From NCBI GenBank assembly GCA_934447715.1, contig CAKSER010000011.1, positions 1-42,115 of the forward strand: a stretch of 42,115 bases of DNA, in the 5' to 3' direction. Source of the stretch: an uncultured Eubacteriales bacterium (lineage in GTDB: Bacteria; Bacillota; Clostridia; Oscillospirales; CAG-272). A model generated the notes under the pieces. It was not told the origin of the DNA. It ran no database searches and saw only the letters and a program-made list of their open reading frames with translations. Below are positions 1 to 8,348 of this stretch, one piece after another. Position 1 is the first letter of the stretch; every line of letters starts with the position of its first letter. Made by a program: the position numbers and the translations under genes.

Positions 1-138
1 ATGCAGCCCGGCGATGTCCCGGTCACTTATGCCGACACCTCTCGCCTTGAAGCCGACACCGGCTTTAAGCCGAATACTCCTCTTCGTGACGGTTTGCGTA
101 GGTTTGCTCTCTGGTACAAGGAATTTTATAAGGTTTAA
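1..138 (+). CDS. NAD-dependent sugar-nucleotide epimerase, C-terminal fragment
   Basis: Only the last 45 codons are present; the frame is open to the left edge and ends at TAA 136-138. The residues (QPGDVPVTYAD, GFKPNTPLRDGLRRFALWYK) match the C-terminal end of UDP-glucuronate 4-epimerase-type short-chain dehydrogenases. In that family this stretch follows the sugar-nucleotide pocket and ends in an amphipathic helix with a Trp-Tyr pair. The family converts UDP-glucuronate to UDP-galacturonate for surface polysaccharides. The catalytic YxxxK and Rossmann motifs lie outside the window, so the exact substrate is open. A terminator follows 20 bases after the stop. The ATG at position 1 is probably an internal methionine. 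Confidence 0.8.
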   Translation: MQPGDVPVTYADTSRLEADTGFKPNTPLRDGLRRFALWYKEFYKV

Positions 139-157
139 AACACAATTCAAGGCAAAA

Positions 158-200
158 AAGGCTCCAACCCTTCATTTTTGGGTCGGAGCCTTATATTTTT
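158..200. terminator. Bidirectional intrinsic terminator between epimerase and cls
   Basis: A 13-bp stem (158-170 pairs with 180-192, one imperfect pair) encloses a loop of nine bases. It is flanked by a run of A on the left and by T-rich sequence on the right. It can therefore act on both the rightward epimerase transcript and the leftward cls transcript, whose genes converge here. The one imperfect pair is A-C in the rightward RNA and a G-U wobble in the leftward RNA. Confidence 0.85.
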
Positions 201-270
201 ATTCCGCTACACGATCAAACCGAACGTTTCGATTAACCGGTTCGGGCTGCGACGCTTGGTATTTGACGCA

Positions 271-1896
271 TTACATCATCGGCGCGAAGGCCTTGAACAC
301 GGCGCGGATGAAGCGGTGGAAAAGATCGGTGTTTAGATCCTTTTTATCAAGCTCCTTTGATTTTTCAAAGGTACTTACAAAATCCTTTCGAATATCCCGA
401 ATTGCTTTGCAGCGGTACATCCAGACACCGTCCTCATAGTGATGCACAAGGCTGCGGTAGTCCATATTGATCGTCCCCACCATCGCATATTTATCATCTG
501 CAAGATAGCACTTTGCGTGAATAAAGCCCGGTGTGTACTCATAGATTTTTACACCTGCGTTCATGAGCTGCGGATAATAGCTTTTTGTCATCTGGAACAC
601 CAGCTTCTTATCCGGAATATGCGGCAGAATCAGCCGCACGTCCACACCGCGCAGCGCGGCGTTTTCAAGCGACATGCAGAGCTCATTATCGATTATCAGA
701 TACGGCGTCATGATCCACATGTACCTGTTTGCCGCGGCAAGCATATTCTGAATGACGCTTTTTCCGACCCGGCGCTCATAAAACGGATGCGGCCCGTCGC
801 CGAACGGAATCAGATAGCCTGTCTCATTTTCCGTCTCGATTCCCGATTCATTTTTCGGCTCATTTTCCGATTTATTTCCCGGCTCTGTTTTCGGCTCGGT
901 CTGCGGAAAGTGCATCGGAAGAATCTCCGGCATTTTAAGGCTGTTTAGCGCAAAATCCGTAAAAAACAGCCTTGTAAGCTCTCTTACCGCGTTCCCCTCA
1001 AGCCTGAGTCCCACATCCTTCCAGTGCCCGTATTTGACAATCTTATTTATATATTCATCCGCCAGATTAAATCCGCCGGTATATCCGATTTTTCCGTCGA
1101 CCACAAGAATCTTGCGGTGGCTGCGGTTGTTGATCTCGCTGTCCGCATTTCCTCTTACAGGCGAAAAAATGACCGCATCGATCCCGAGCCTGCGCAGCGT
1201 AAGGCAGTAATCCCCCGGCAGAGTCGCCATGCATCCGATATCGTCATAGATCAGCTTTACATCTACCCCCTGCTTTACCTTTCTTTTAAGCACCTCAAGA
1301 ACCGAATTCCAAAAAAGCCCGTCCTCGATATCAAAATATTCAAGAAAGATAAAGTGCTTAGCCGCCTCAAGGTCCTTCATCATGCTCGGGAAAACATCGT
1401 CTCCGAGCGGGAAATAGCTTTCGTTTTCGCTATAGTACATCCGCGAGCCGGAAACAGAGCAGAGCATCTGCGCCTGCGTTCCGGCGGACGGATCCCTTTT
1501 ATACAGCTCGTTTGGGCTGACATCATTTGTTTTTGCCTCTGTAAGGTCATTTACCTTTGCCATCCGCTTGCGGTATCTGCGGCTCGGCCTGCGCGAATAG
1601 AACAGAAAATAGCCCATAAAGCCGCCGACCGGAATCAGAAGCACGATAAGCAGCCACGGCACCTTATAATCCGGATTGTCGTTTGAGGCGACGATCGTAA
1701 TGACCACCACAACCTGTGTGACCCCTGCCGCAAAATAAAAGTAGGTAAATTTCTGACAAAGCGACACGACTATGCCGATCACCGCGAGCGTCATCAGAAC
1801 CGACAGCAGAATTCCGATAATAAACCGAAGCGGAATATAGGAAAAGGATTTTTCCCTTTCACCCTTTGCCGTTTTTACCTTATATTTTATCTTCAC
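271..1896 (-). CDS. cls: Cardiolipin synthase (phospholipase D superfamily)
   Basis: The 541-residue membrane enzyme joins two phosphatidylglycerol molecules into cardiolipin plus glycerol. Three hydrophobic segments near residues 22-45, 52-71 and 80-100 form the N-terminal membrane region. Two HKD catalytic motifs follow, with H260/K262/D267 and H460/K462/D467, the hallmark of the ClsA type. The start is a GTG at 1896, preceded by a GGAGGA ribosome binding site about 6 bases upstream. Between the two HKD domains, residues about 332-360 are a low-complexity, acidic Glu/Asn/Lys/Thr-rich repeat not expected in the family, probably a species-specific linker. The gene diverges from a lipid-related operon (HD, CmpB, glycosyltransferase, PlsY), which suits a role in membrane lipid supply. 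Family is certain; true cardiolipin output is inferred from domain order. Confidence 0.93.
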   Translation of the reverse strand: MKIKYKVKTAKGEREKSFSYIPLRFIIGILLSVLMTLAVIGIVVSLCQKFTYFYFAAGVTQVVVVITIVASNDNPDYKVPWLLIVLLIPVGGFMGYFLFYSRRPSRRYRKRMAKVNDLTEAKTNDVSPNELYKRDPSAGTQAQMLCSVSGSRMYYSENESYFPLGDDVFPSMMKDLEAAKHFIFLEYFDIEDGLFWNSVLEVLKRKVKQGVDVKLIYDDIGCMATLPGDYCLTLRRLGIDAVIFSPVRGNADSEINNRSHRKILVVDGKIGYTGGFNLADEYINKIVKYGHWKDVGLRLEGNAVRELTRLFFTDFALNSLKMPEILPMHFPQTEPKTEPGNKSENEPKNESGIETENETGYLIPFGDGPHPFYERRVGKSVIQNMLAAANRYMWIMTPYLIIDNELCMSLENAALRGVDVRLILPHIPDKKLVFQMTKSYYPQLMNAGVKIYEYTPGFIHAKCYLADDKYAMVGTINMDYRSLVHHYEDGVWMYRCKAIRDIRKDFVSTFEKSKELDKKDLNTDLFHRFIRAVFKAFAPMM

Positions 1897-2213
1897 GGTT
1901 TTTTCCTCCGCCTGCCTGCTTTATCGTCCGTTTTGTTTGTTTGTCTTTTTTATTCTGCATTTTCTGCTGTTTTTGTATATTTATCAACAAAAACATCCGT
2001 TCTGCCCCTTGCCGAAACACCGAAGGTATGATATATTATATATTATAATATACGAATGAAGAATAAGTCAAGTCGAAAATCAGTCCGGTTCGACGCCCTT
2101 CGGCACGGTTTTATGCATTGAGCTGCAGGCGCCGAGGCTGATGCCTGTTTTGGCTTTTTGCGGCTGCAAGCTTTTATACTTTTGCGGTTTTTATGATTTA
2201 AGAGGTGATATAG
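1897..2213. other. Divergent intergenic region between cls and the HD gene
   Basis: This 317-base spacer holds an AT-rich near-palindromic block at 2030-2051 (alternating TATA), which could serve promoters on both strands. A possible rightward SigA promoter is TTGCCG 2009-2014, a 17-base spacer and TATATT 2032-2037; the match is only moderate. Bases 2052-2200 are GC-richer with short inverted repeats around 2122-2175 that could form a leader hairpin. I see no conserved riboswitch motif and no convincing small gene. Confidence 0.4.
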
Positions 2214-2780
2214 GTGGCTGATGCTAGGATGCCGAGCGGTTTGACAGAAGCACAGCTTGCAAAGCTGCACTGCGGAAGGGACATTCTTTTGTCGCACGGC
2301 ATGCAGCTTGAAAAGCAGTTTATCCAGCACGGCAGTGTCACGGTATACGAGCATTCGCTTTCGGTAGCGCTTATGTGCGTTAGGATCGCGGACCGCCTTA
2401 AAATCCGCGTCGACAGGCCGTCTCTTGTCCGCGGCGCGCTTCTTCACGATTACTTTCTTTACGACTGGCACGTTAAGGACAAAAGCCACCGGCTGCACGG
2501 CTTTCACCATGCAAAGCGCGCAATGCTGAACGCCGACCGGGATTTCAAGCTCAATCCGACAGAGAAAAACATGATCCTTTCCCACATGTTTCCTCTGAAT
2601 CTTACCGTACCAAGGCACCGCGAAAGCGTGATACTCTGTCTTTCAGACAAGCTCTGTGCGGCAAAGGAAACTCTCTGCGGCATCGGCAAGAGGTTGAAAA
2701 CAAGAAAAATAAATTTAAATATAAATGCATCAAACAAACGAAAGGACGGTCACCGGCCAAATGAGCATTCTGCTTCTTGA
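2214..2780 (+). CDS. HD-domain phosphohydrolase family protein
   Basis: This 188-residue cytosolic protein has the spaced metal-binding residues of the HD superfamily: His in VYEHSLSVA, the paired HD in LLHDYFLYDW, His residues in HGFHHA, and a later HMF. These match the small HD proteins common in Clostridia next to a CmpB-like membrane protein. The family hydrolyses phosphate esters, often nucleotides, but the substrate here is unknown. The start is a GTG at 2214 after an AAGAGGTGAT ribosome site; no in-frame ATG is as well placed. The last 20 bases overlap the preferred start of the next gene, which suggests translational coupling. The basic C-terminal tail (after about residue 165) has no family counterpart that I recognise. 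Confidence 0.8.
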   Translation: MADARMPSGLTEAQLAKLHCGRDILLSHGMQLEKQFIQHGSVTVYEHSLSVALMCVRIADRLKIRVDRPSLVRGALLHDYFLYDWHVKDKSHRLHGFHHAKRAMLNADRDFKLNPTEKNMILSHMFPLNLTVPRHRESVILCLSDKLCAAKETLCGIGKRLKTRKINLNINASNKRKDGHRPNEHSAS

Positions 2781-3537
2781 GAAAATTGTTTTCTGGTTCA
2801 TGATCTACAGCGTCGGAGGATGGGTATACGAAACGATCCTCTGCTCTGTAAGCGAAAAAAGATTTATCAACCGCGGCTTTTTAAACGGTCCCTACTGCCC
2901 GATCTACGGCTGCGGAGCGCTGCTTGACATTCTAATCCTCGGAAGGATAAGCAACGCCTCCCTGCTGTTTCTGCTCGGCGTAATTGTCACCTGCACGCTC
3001 GAATATCTCACCTCATATTTAATGGAAAAGCTGTTCCATGCCCGTTGGTGGGACTATTCAAAGAGAAGATTCAACATCAACGGAAGAGTGTGCCTGATCG
3101 GTGCTATCGTGTTCGGAGCATTTTCGGTTGTTTTGATCAAATATCTGCACCCGGCTGTCATTAAGCTGACAGACAGTCTGTCCAATACGGCTCTTACGGT
3201 TATTGTAATCGTCTTTGCTATCGGATTTATTACCGACTCTGTTATTACTCTTACCGGATTTTCCGGCTTTAACAAAAAGCTTGCGGAATTTTCGAAAATC
3301 CTTTCGGAAAAGGCAGAGGGCGCTGTCGAAAAGGTGCAGAGCTCTGCCGTATTTACAAGGCTCAGCAAAAACTATTCAGAATTTATAAGCAAGCTGAACA
3401 GCCAGCAGCGCCGAATGATTTCTGCATTCCCGAAGCTCAAATCGGTAACGCATGAAAGCATCTTAAACGAAATCAAGCACCGAATCTTCAAAAAAGAGAG
3501 GAATGAAAAGAATGAGGGTTCTGATTCTGAGCAGTGA
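2761..3537 (+). CDS. CmpB-like (putative ABC transporter permease) membrane protein
   Basis: The product is a multi-pass membrane protein of about 258 residues. The N-terminal half has the conserved GGWVYETI, RGFLNGPYCPIYG and TCTLEYLTSYLMEKLF signatures of the Clostridial CmpB/'putative ABC transporter permease' family. The WWDYS motif follows, and the C-terminal third is a charged cytoplasmic tail. No ATPase partner is nearby, so transport is only a database name and the function is unknown. I chose ATG 2761, which has a GAAAGGA site 14-20 bases upstream and begins directly before the first membrane helix. An alternative ATG at 2725 adds 12 polar residues but lacks a ribosome site. The gene overlaps the HD gene by 20 bases and the following glycosyltransferase by 26, so it is the middle of a tight operon. 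Confidence 0.82.
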   Translation: MSILLLEKIVFWFMIYSVGGWVYETILCSVSEKRFINRGFLNGPYCPIYGCGALLDILILGRISNASLLFLLGVIVTCTLEYLTSYLMEKLFHARWWDYSKRRFNINGRVCLIGAIVFGAFSVVLIKYLHPAVIKLTDSLSNTALTVIVIVFAIGFITDSVITLTGFSGFNKKLAEFSKILSEKAEGAVEKVQSSAVFTRLSKNYSEFISKLNSQQRRMISAFPKLKSVTHESILNEIKHRIFKKERNEKNEGSDSEQ

Positions 3538-4624
3538 TACCGGAGAAGGCCACAACAGCGCGGCGAAGGCGACAAAGGAGGCTCTTGAAAATCGCGGCTG
3601 CGAGTGCAGCATTGTCGACACGATGAGCTTCCGCGGAAGCAGGCAGAAAAGGCTTGTTTCAAATTCCTACAACAAGCTGGTAAGAAAGGCTCCTGCGGCG
3701 TTCGGCGCGGTCTACAAGGCAGGAGATCTATACAGCTCGACCGGAATTCCGTCTCCCGTATATTTTGCAAACACCCTGTATGCAAAAACTCTTGCAGACT
3801 ATGTAAGAGAAAACGGATATGACGCGGTGGTCTGCACGCACCTTTTTGCAATGGAGGCGCTTACCTATCTCAAAAAGAAAAACCAAATCGACTTTCCCTG
3901 CTTTTCGGTGCTTACCGACTATACCTGCATTCCGTTTTTAAAGGAAACAAGGCTCGACGAGTATTTTGTTCCGTCGGAGGCGGTACGAAAGGAATGCATC
4001 GAAAAGGGAATGGACGAAAAAAAGCTCTTTGCAACCGGAATCCCGGTTTCGGGGCGCTTTAAAAGGAGGATGAGCCGTGATGAGGCAAGGGATTATCTTG
4101 CAATCCCTAAAGATATCCCGGTGTTTCTTATCATGACAGGCGGTGTCGGAAGCGGAAATGCGGCGGCAATCTGCGACCGGCTGCTTGAAACCGAAAAAAC
4201 CGATTTCCTTGCCTATGTCTTTGTCGGCAGAAACAACGACCTGAAGGAGGCGCTTGAAAAGCGCTATCAGGAAAAGCCGCAGATTAAGGTTGTTGCATTT
4301 ACAGAAGATATCAATATCTATATGAACGCAGCGGATGTCCTTATTTCAAAGGCGGGAGGAATCACCAGCACCGAGGCTGCGGTTGCCGGAGTTCCGCTTG
4401 TACATACAATGATGATTCCCGGCTGCGAGACAAAAAATGCCGAGCTGTTTGAGGCGTGCGGAATGTCGTTTAAGGCGGACGATCCGAAAACGGCGGTTTC
4501 GCTTGCAGACGAGCTTGTAAATAACAAGGAAACGGCAGAAAGGATGCGCGAGGCGCAGCACAGAATCATAAACGAAAACGCTGCAGACGACATTGCAGAA
4601 AGAGTAATGAGCTATGGAAAATGA
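3512..4624 (+). CDS. Diacylglycerol glycosyltransferase (UgtP/MGDG synthase-like, GT28)
   Basis: The protein has about 370 residues and the two-domain GT-B layout of monogalactosyl- and glucosyl-diacylglycerol synthases. The N-terminal MGDG-synthase domain carries the phosphate loop SSDTGEGHNSAA and an FSVLTDYTC segment. The C-terminal nucleotide-sugar site contains SKAGGITSTEAAVAGVPLV. It is expected to add a sugar from a UDP-sugar to diacylglycerol on the inner membrane face, giving glycolipids and possible anchors for lipoteichoic acid. ATG 3512 has a GAGAGGA site 9 bases upstream. The earlier in-frame ATG at 3503 touches that site and is less likely. The gene overlaps plsY by 11 bases. 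Sugar identity and processivity cannot be read from sequence. Confidence 0.85.
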   Translation: MRVLILSSDTGEGHNSAAKATKEALENRGCECSIVDTMSFRGSRQKRLVSNSYNKLVRKAPAAFGAVYKAGDLYSSTGIPSPVYFANTLYAKTLADYVRENGYDAVVCTHLFAMEALTYLKKKNQIDFPCFSVLTDYTCIPFLKETRLDEYFVPSEAVRKECIEKGMDEKKLFATGIPVSGRFKRRMSRDEARDYLAIPKDIPVFLIMTGGVGSGNAAAICDRLLETEKTDFLAYVFVGRNNDLKEALEKRYQEKPQIKVVAFTEDINIYMNAADVLISKAGGITSTEAAVAGVPLVHTMMIPGCETKNAELFEACGMSFKADDPKTAVSLADELVNNKETAERMREAQHRIINENAADDIAERVMSYGK

Positions 4625-5372
4625 CGTAATTCTGCTTCTTCTTTCGATCGGAGGCTTCCTTTTGGGAGGAGTTATGTTCAGCAGGCTTATCCCGATGCTT
4701 GTCTGCAAAAAGGATATAGCAGAGCTCGGAAGCGATCACAATCCGGGCGCGTCAAACGTATTTCTGACCTGCGGAATACCGCTCGGGCTTGTCTGCCTGC
4801 TTCTTGATATGCTGAAGGGCTTTCTGCCGGTGTATCTTGCAATCGAGCATGCCGATCCGAGAAGCCCGATATTCATCGCGGTTCTGATTGCGCCTGTTCT
4901 CGGACATGCAGTAGCTCCGTTCAATCATTTTAACGGCGGAAAATGCATTGCCGCGGCGTTCGGCGTGATGATTGCCCTTCTTCCGATAACAAGAATCGGG
5001 CTTCTGCTTGCAGGGCTTTATATCTTCTTTTCGGTTGTTATAAAAATCAAGCCGAACCGAAACCGCAGCATGCTCACCTTTGCGCTGTTCGGAATTATAA
5101 GCGGAATCTGGCTGCTTATAACCGGCAAGAGGACAATTTCGGCAGGCTGCGTTGTAATTTCTGCAATCGTTTTCCTGCGCCATACAAGATTCTTCAGCAC
5201 GGTTAACGATGATATCGAAAAGAGCGAAAAAAGCGCTGCGGCAAAGGAAAACGCAGCATGCGCTGTCGGTGCGGCAGGTGGGGCTTCCGCATTTGATACA
5301 TCGGCTCCGGGCATAACCGAGGAAGAACAGGAGACTGCCGGCTTTGACGGCGGCATGGGGCATGCCGTGTAA
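4614..5372 (+). CDS. plsY: PlsY-like glycerol-3-phosphate acyltransferase, divergent
   Basis: The 252-residue protein has about five or six membrane helices and the PlsY fold. PlsY transfers an acyl group from acyl-phosphate to glycerol-3-phosphate, the first step of phosphatidic acid synthesis. Motif 1 is recognisable as GSDHNPGASN (residues 40-49). Motif 2 is altered: GGK (108-110) is followed by CIAA rather than the usual GVAT. The usual motif 3 segment near the C-terminus is not recognisable. After about residue 200 a hydrophilic Ala/Glu-rich tail of some 50 residues replaces the short end typical of the family. It may be a specialised paralogue with a separate canonical PlsY elsewhere, or it may have altered activity. 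It overlaps the glycosyltransferase gene and ends the operon. Confidence 0.75.
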   Translation: MENDVILLLLSIGGFLLGGVMFSRLIPMLVCKKDIAELGSDHNPGASNVFLTCGIPLGLVCLLLDMLKGFLPVYLAIEHADPRSPIFIAVLIAPVLGHAVAPFNHFNGGKCIAAAFGVMIALLPITRIGLLLAGLYIFFSVVIKIKPNRNRSMLTFALFGIISGIWLLITGKRTISAGCVVISAIVFLRHTRFFSTVNDDIEKSEKSAAAKENAACAVGAAGGASAFDTSAPGITEEEQETAGFDGGMGHAV

Positions 5373-5504
5373 ATCCGGGTCAGACCGAGATTCAGTCTAA
5401 GAAAAGCCGGAACAGTTATATCCGGCATATAGTGGCGAGACCGTATTAAAATGAAGAAGCCGGAAAACAAGACTGAATTCGCTTTCGGTACAAAATCAAC
5501 ACAG

Positions 5505-5531
5505 AGGAGAGCCTGTTTGCTCTCCTTTTTT
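5505..5531 (+). terminator. Intrinsic terminator of the HD-CmpB-GT-plsY operon
   Basis: A perfect 8-bp stem AGGAGAGC / GCTCTCCT (5505-5512 and 5519-5526) encloses a six-base loop CTGTTT and runs straight into six T residues. It lies 132 bases after the plsY stop and is a textbook rho-independent terminator. Confidence 0.88.
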
Positions 5532-5594
5532 AATTATTTGTTTTGCCGCATTCTATCCCTAAAATCGGATAGGCAGGTGGCGGCTTCATATCTT

Positions 5595-5616
5595 AGGCTG
5601 AGGATATCCTCCGCCT
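5595..5616. repeat. Dispersed CTGAGGATATCC palindrome, copy 1
   Basis: A 22-base inverted repeat centred on GATATC, with one mismatched pair, sits in the spacer before serC. Related copies lie at 10891-10903, 12621-12634 and 16000-16019. It reads almost identically on both strands with no loop, so a DNA-level role or a small mobile repeat is more likely than an RNA hairpin. Confidence 0.6.
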
Positions 5617-5771
5617 TTCATGCGGCCTTACATCCCGTTTTTAAAGCCGTCAAAGCCCGAATCGGTCAAAAAAAGCCTGACAAAGCATGCGGATTTTGCA
5701 GCTTTTCCCGATTTTTCGATCAAATTCGCCCTAAAATGCAGGATAATATTCCCCGAATTTCATTTTTAGGG

Positions 5772-5800
5772 TTGACTTGGTCACTTTAGTTTGTTATAAT
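5772..5800 (+). promoter_or_regulatory. SigA-type promoter of serC
   Basis: TTGACT (5772-5777), an exact 17-base spacer and TATAAT (5795-5800) differ from consensus at one position only. Transcription should start near 5807, leaving a leader of about 65 bases before serC. Confidence 0.85.
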
Positions 5801-5872
5801 GTTAGTGATTTTATTAATTGCATAGTTTAGTTTTCCATACAGCTAAAACAGATCACGATTGGAGGATATGAT

Positions 5873-6958
5873 ATGGAATACAACAGAGTATATAATTTTT
5901 CGGCAGGTCCGTCGATGCTCCCTCTTGAGGTTCTCGAAAGAGCTGCCTCCGAAATGGTTTGCTACGGCGACTCCGGCATGTCGGTAATGGAAATGAGCCA
6001 CCGTTCTCCGGATTACGAGGGCATTATTAAGGACGCGCAGGCGCTGCTCCGCAAGCTGATGAACATTCCGGACAACTACAAGGTGCTCTTTTTACAGGGA
6101 GGCGCATCGACACAGTTTGCTGCCGTTCCGCTCAACCTGAAAAGAAAGGGCAAGGCTGATTATGTAATTACCGGTCAGTTCTCAAAGAAGGCATACAAGG
6201 AAGCGCAGAAATATCTTGATGCAAGGCTTGTCGCCTCCTCCGAGGACAGAAACAATACATATATTCCCGAGCTCACGCGCGACAGCTTCGATCCGGACGC
6301 AGACTATGTCCATATCTGCTTCAACAACACGATCTACGGAACAAAGTGGAACTACATCCCGGACACAGGCGATATTCCGCTTGTTGCGGATATGTCCTCC
6401 TGCATCCTCTCCGAGCCGGTTGATGTCTCGAAATTCGGCGTAATCTATGCCGGTGCACAGAAGAACATGGCGCCTGCCGGTCTTACGGTCGTCATCGTTC
6501 GCGAGGATCTGCTCGGAAATGCCGACCCGTCCTGCCCCACAATGCTCGACTGGAAGATCATGGCTGACAACGACTCGATGTACAACACTCCTCCCTGCTA
6601 CTGCATCTATATCGCAAAGCTGGTTTACGAGTGGCTGCTCTCGATCGGAGGTCTTGAGGCGATGAAGATCCGCAACGAAAAGAAGGCAAACCTTCTTTAC
6701 AATTACCTCGACAGCCAGGACAAATACATCGCCCCGGTTCTCGACGACTACCGCTCGATGATGAATGTAACATTTATCACCGGAAACCCCGAGCTCGACA
6801 AGAAATTCGCCTCCGAGGCTGCAAAGGCAGGTCTCAAGAACCTTAAGGGTCACCGCTCTGTCGGCGGAATGAGAGCCTCGATCTACAATGCCATGCCGTA
6901 TGAGGGCGTAGAAAAGCTCGTCGAATTCATGAAGAAGTTCGCAGCGGAAAATCTTTGA
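5873..6958 (+). CDS. serC: Phosphoserine aminotransferase
   Basis: This 361-residue cytosolic class V aminotransferase uses pyridoxal phosphate. It converts 3-phosphohydroxypyruvate and glutamate to phosphoserine and 2-oxoglutarate, the second step of serine synthesis. The N-terminus YNFSAGPSMLP and the stretch SVMEMSHRSPDYEGI are diagnostic. The cofactor-binding lysine is K197 in GAQKNMAPAG. The C-terminus has the conserved GHRSVGGMRASIYNAMP substrate-phosphate region. Length is typical for SerC. ATG 5873 follows a GGAGGA site by seven bases. The adjacent downstream gene is serA, encoding the preceding pathway enzyme, so the two form a serine operon read from the strong promoter at 5772. Confidence 0.97.
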   Translation: MEYNRVYNFSAGPSMLPLEVLERAASEMVCYGDSGMSVMEMSHRSPDYEGIIKDAQALLRKLMNIPDNYKVLFLQGGASTQFAAVPLNLKRKGKADYVITGQFSKKAYKEAQKYLDARLVASSEDRNNTYIPELTRDSFDPDADYVHICFNNTIYGTKWNYIPDTGDIPLVADMSSCILSEPVDVSKFGVIYAGAQKNMAPAGLTVVIVREDLLGNADPSCPTMLDWKIMADNDSMYNTPPCYCIYIAKLVYEWLLSIGGLEAMKIRNEKKANLLYNYLDSQDKYIAPVLDDYRSMMNVTFITGNPELDKKFASEAAKAGLKNLKGHRSVGGMRASIYNAMPYEGVEKLVEFMKKFAAENL

Positions 6959-7015
6959 TTTTAAAAAACCAAAAGCAATCGGCTTGTTTTAAGCCTGTTA
7001 TAAGGAGTCAGATCA

Positions 7016-8182
7016 ATGTACAGTATAAAGCTTCTGAACAAAATCGCAAAGATAGGAACCGATAATTTCGACAAGGCGAAATATGCAGTGTCGGATTCGG
7101 TCGAAAATCCGGACGCAATCATGGTTCGTTCGGAAAAGATGCATGAATACAAATTCAACCCGGAGCTTAAGGCGATCGCAAGAGCCGGCGCCGGCGTAAA
7201 CAATATTCCGATTGACAGATGCTCGGATGCGGGCATTGTCGTCTTCAACACCCCGGGCGCAAACGCAAACGGCGTAAAGGAGCTCACTATTGCCGCTCTG
7301 CTGCTTTCCTCAAGAGACATTGCAGGCGGAATCGAGTGGGTAAACAGCCAGAAGGGGCAGACAGAGATCGCGGCGCTTGTCGAAAAGAACAAGTCGAAGT
7401 TCGCAGGAGTAGAGCTCAAGGGCAAGACCCTCGGAGTAATCGGTCTCGGCGCGATCGGCGGAATGGTCGCAAACGCAGCCTCGAACCTCGGAATGGAGGT
7501 TATCGGCTACGACCCGTATCTTACAATCGAGGGCGCGTGGAGCCTTTCAAGAGCTGTCCGCAAGGCGGCTTCGTATGACGAAATCTTCGAAAAGAGCGAC
7601 TATATTTCGGTTCACGTCCCTGCCACAAAGGAAACAAAAGGAATGTTCTGCACCGAGTCGTTTTCAAAGATGAAGGACGGGGTCAGGATCATCAACCTTT
7701 CAAGAGCAGAGCTTGTTAACGCTTCGGATCTTCTCTCTGCCGTAAAGGGCGGAAAGGTCGCAGCATACGTTACCGATTTTGCAATCGATGAGCTTGTCGG
7801 CGTTGACAGCCGCATAATCACGATTCCGCATCTCGGCGCCTCCACAAACGAAAGCGAGGACAACTGCGCTGTTATGGCAGCAAAGGAGCTTATCGATTAT
7901 CTCGAAAACGGCACGATCCGCAATTCGGTAAACTATCCGAACACCGAGCTTCCCTACAGCGACAACAACCGCGTCTGCATTCTGCACAAGAATGTTGCCG
8001 GCGTGATCTCGGAGGTATCGACCGTCTTTGCTCAGGAAAAGATCAACATCAGCCACATGATCAACCGCTCAAGAGGCGATTATGCATACACGATCATCGA
8101 GGTGTCCGGCACGGTCGGAAACGCGCCCGAAAAGATCGCAGCGCTTGCCGATGTATTAAGAGTCAACGTAATCCTGCGCTGA
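7016..8182 (+). CDS. serA: D-3-phosphoglycerate dehydrogenase with C-terminal ACT domain
   Basis: This 388-residue NAD-dependent enzyme oxidises 3-phosphoglycerate to 3-phosphohydroxypyruvate, the committed step of serine synthesis. The substrate domain is split around the Rossmann domain, whose dinucleotide loop GLGAIGG spans residues 143-149. The active-site arginine lies in INLSRAELV and the catalytic histidine in IPHLGASTNESEDN. Residues from about 318 to the end form an ACT domain, which in this family often mediates serine feedback inhibition. The enzyme is of the shorter type and lacks the additional ASB domain of long SerA. It lies 57 bases after serC with a TAAGGAG site before ATG 7016. 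Confidence 0.96.
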   Translation: MYSIKLLNKIAKIGTDNFDKAKYAVSDSVENPDAIMVRSEKMHEYKFNPELKAIARAGAGVNNIPIDRCSDAGIVVFNTPGANANGVKELTIAALLLSSRDIAGGIEWVNSQKGQTEIAALVEKNKSKFAGVELKGKTLGVIGLGAIGGMVANAASNLGMEVIGYDPYLTIEGAWSLSRAVRKAASYDEIFEKSDYISVHVPATKETKGMFCTESFSKMKDGVRIINLSRAELVNASDLLSAVKGGKVAAYVTDFAIDELVGVDSRIITIPHLGASTNESEDNCAVMAAKELIDYLENGTIRNSVNYPNTELPYSDNNRVCILHKNVAGVISEVSTVFAQEKINISHMINRSRGDYAYTIIEVSGTVGNAPEKIAALADVLRVNVILR

Positions 8183-8276
8183 CATTCTGCATGCATTAAG
8201 AGCATCGGAGCACCGAGAGCACCCGAAACACCAAGAGCATCGAGCACCAAAAGCTCCAAAAGCAAAAGAAATATCA

Positions 8277-8325
8277 AAAGATCCCCCGTCAGCCTTATGC
8301 TGACCGAGGGATCTTTGTTTTTGTT
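8277..8325 (+). terminator. Intrinsic terminator of serC-serA, at the convergent end with ackA
   Basis: A long stem of about 17 bp (8277-8293 with 8299-8316, one bulged base) and a five-base loop CTTAT is followed by a T-rich tract GTTTTTGTTCTTTTT. The leftward side is less T-rich but may also help end the ackA transcript. Confidence 0.85.
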
Positions 8326-8348
8326 CTTTTTATCTGATATCTTAGCGA

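Larger units (their letters stand above)
5373..5872. other. 500-base intergenic region upstream of serC
   Basis: It contains, in order: the terminator of the lipid operon (5505-5531), a copy of the CTGAGGATATCC near-palindrome (5595-5616), about 130 bases with no feature I recognise, and the serC promoter (5772-5800). An open frame through the terminator (5451-5789) has no ribosome site or recognisable similarity and is not called. I looked for T-box and riboswitch signatures ahead of serC and saw none. Confidence 0.5.

Noticed and set aside
439..1686. Plus-strand open frames opposite cls
   Set aside because: They mirror the codons of a certain gene on the other strand and have no ribosome site or recognisable motifs.
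2043..2618. Minus-strand frame opposite the HD gene
   Set aside because: It is antisense to an HD gene whose metal-binding motifs are clear.
5451..5789. Open frame in the serC upstream gap
   Set aside because: It contains the lipid-operon terminator and the serC promoter, and shows no similarity I recognise.
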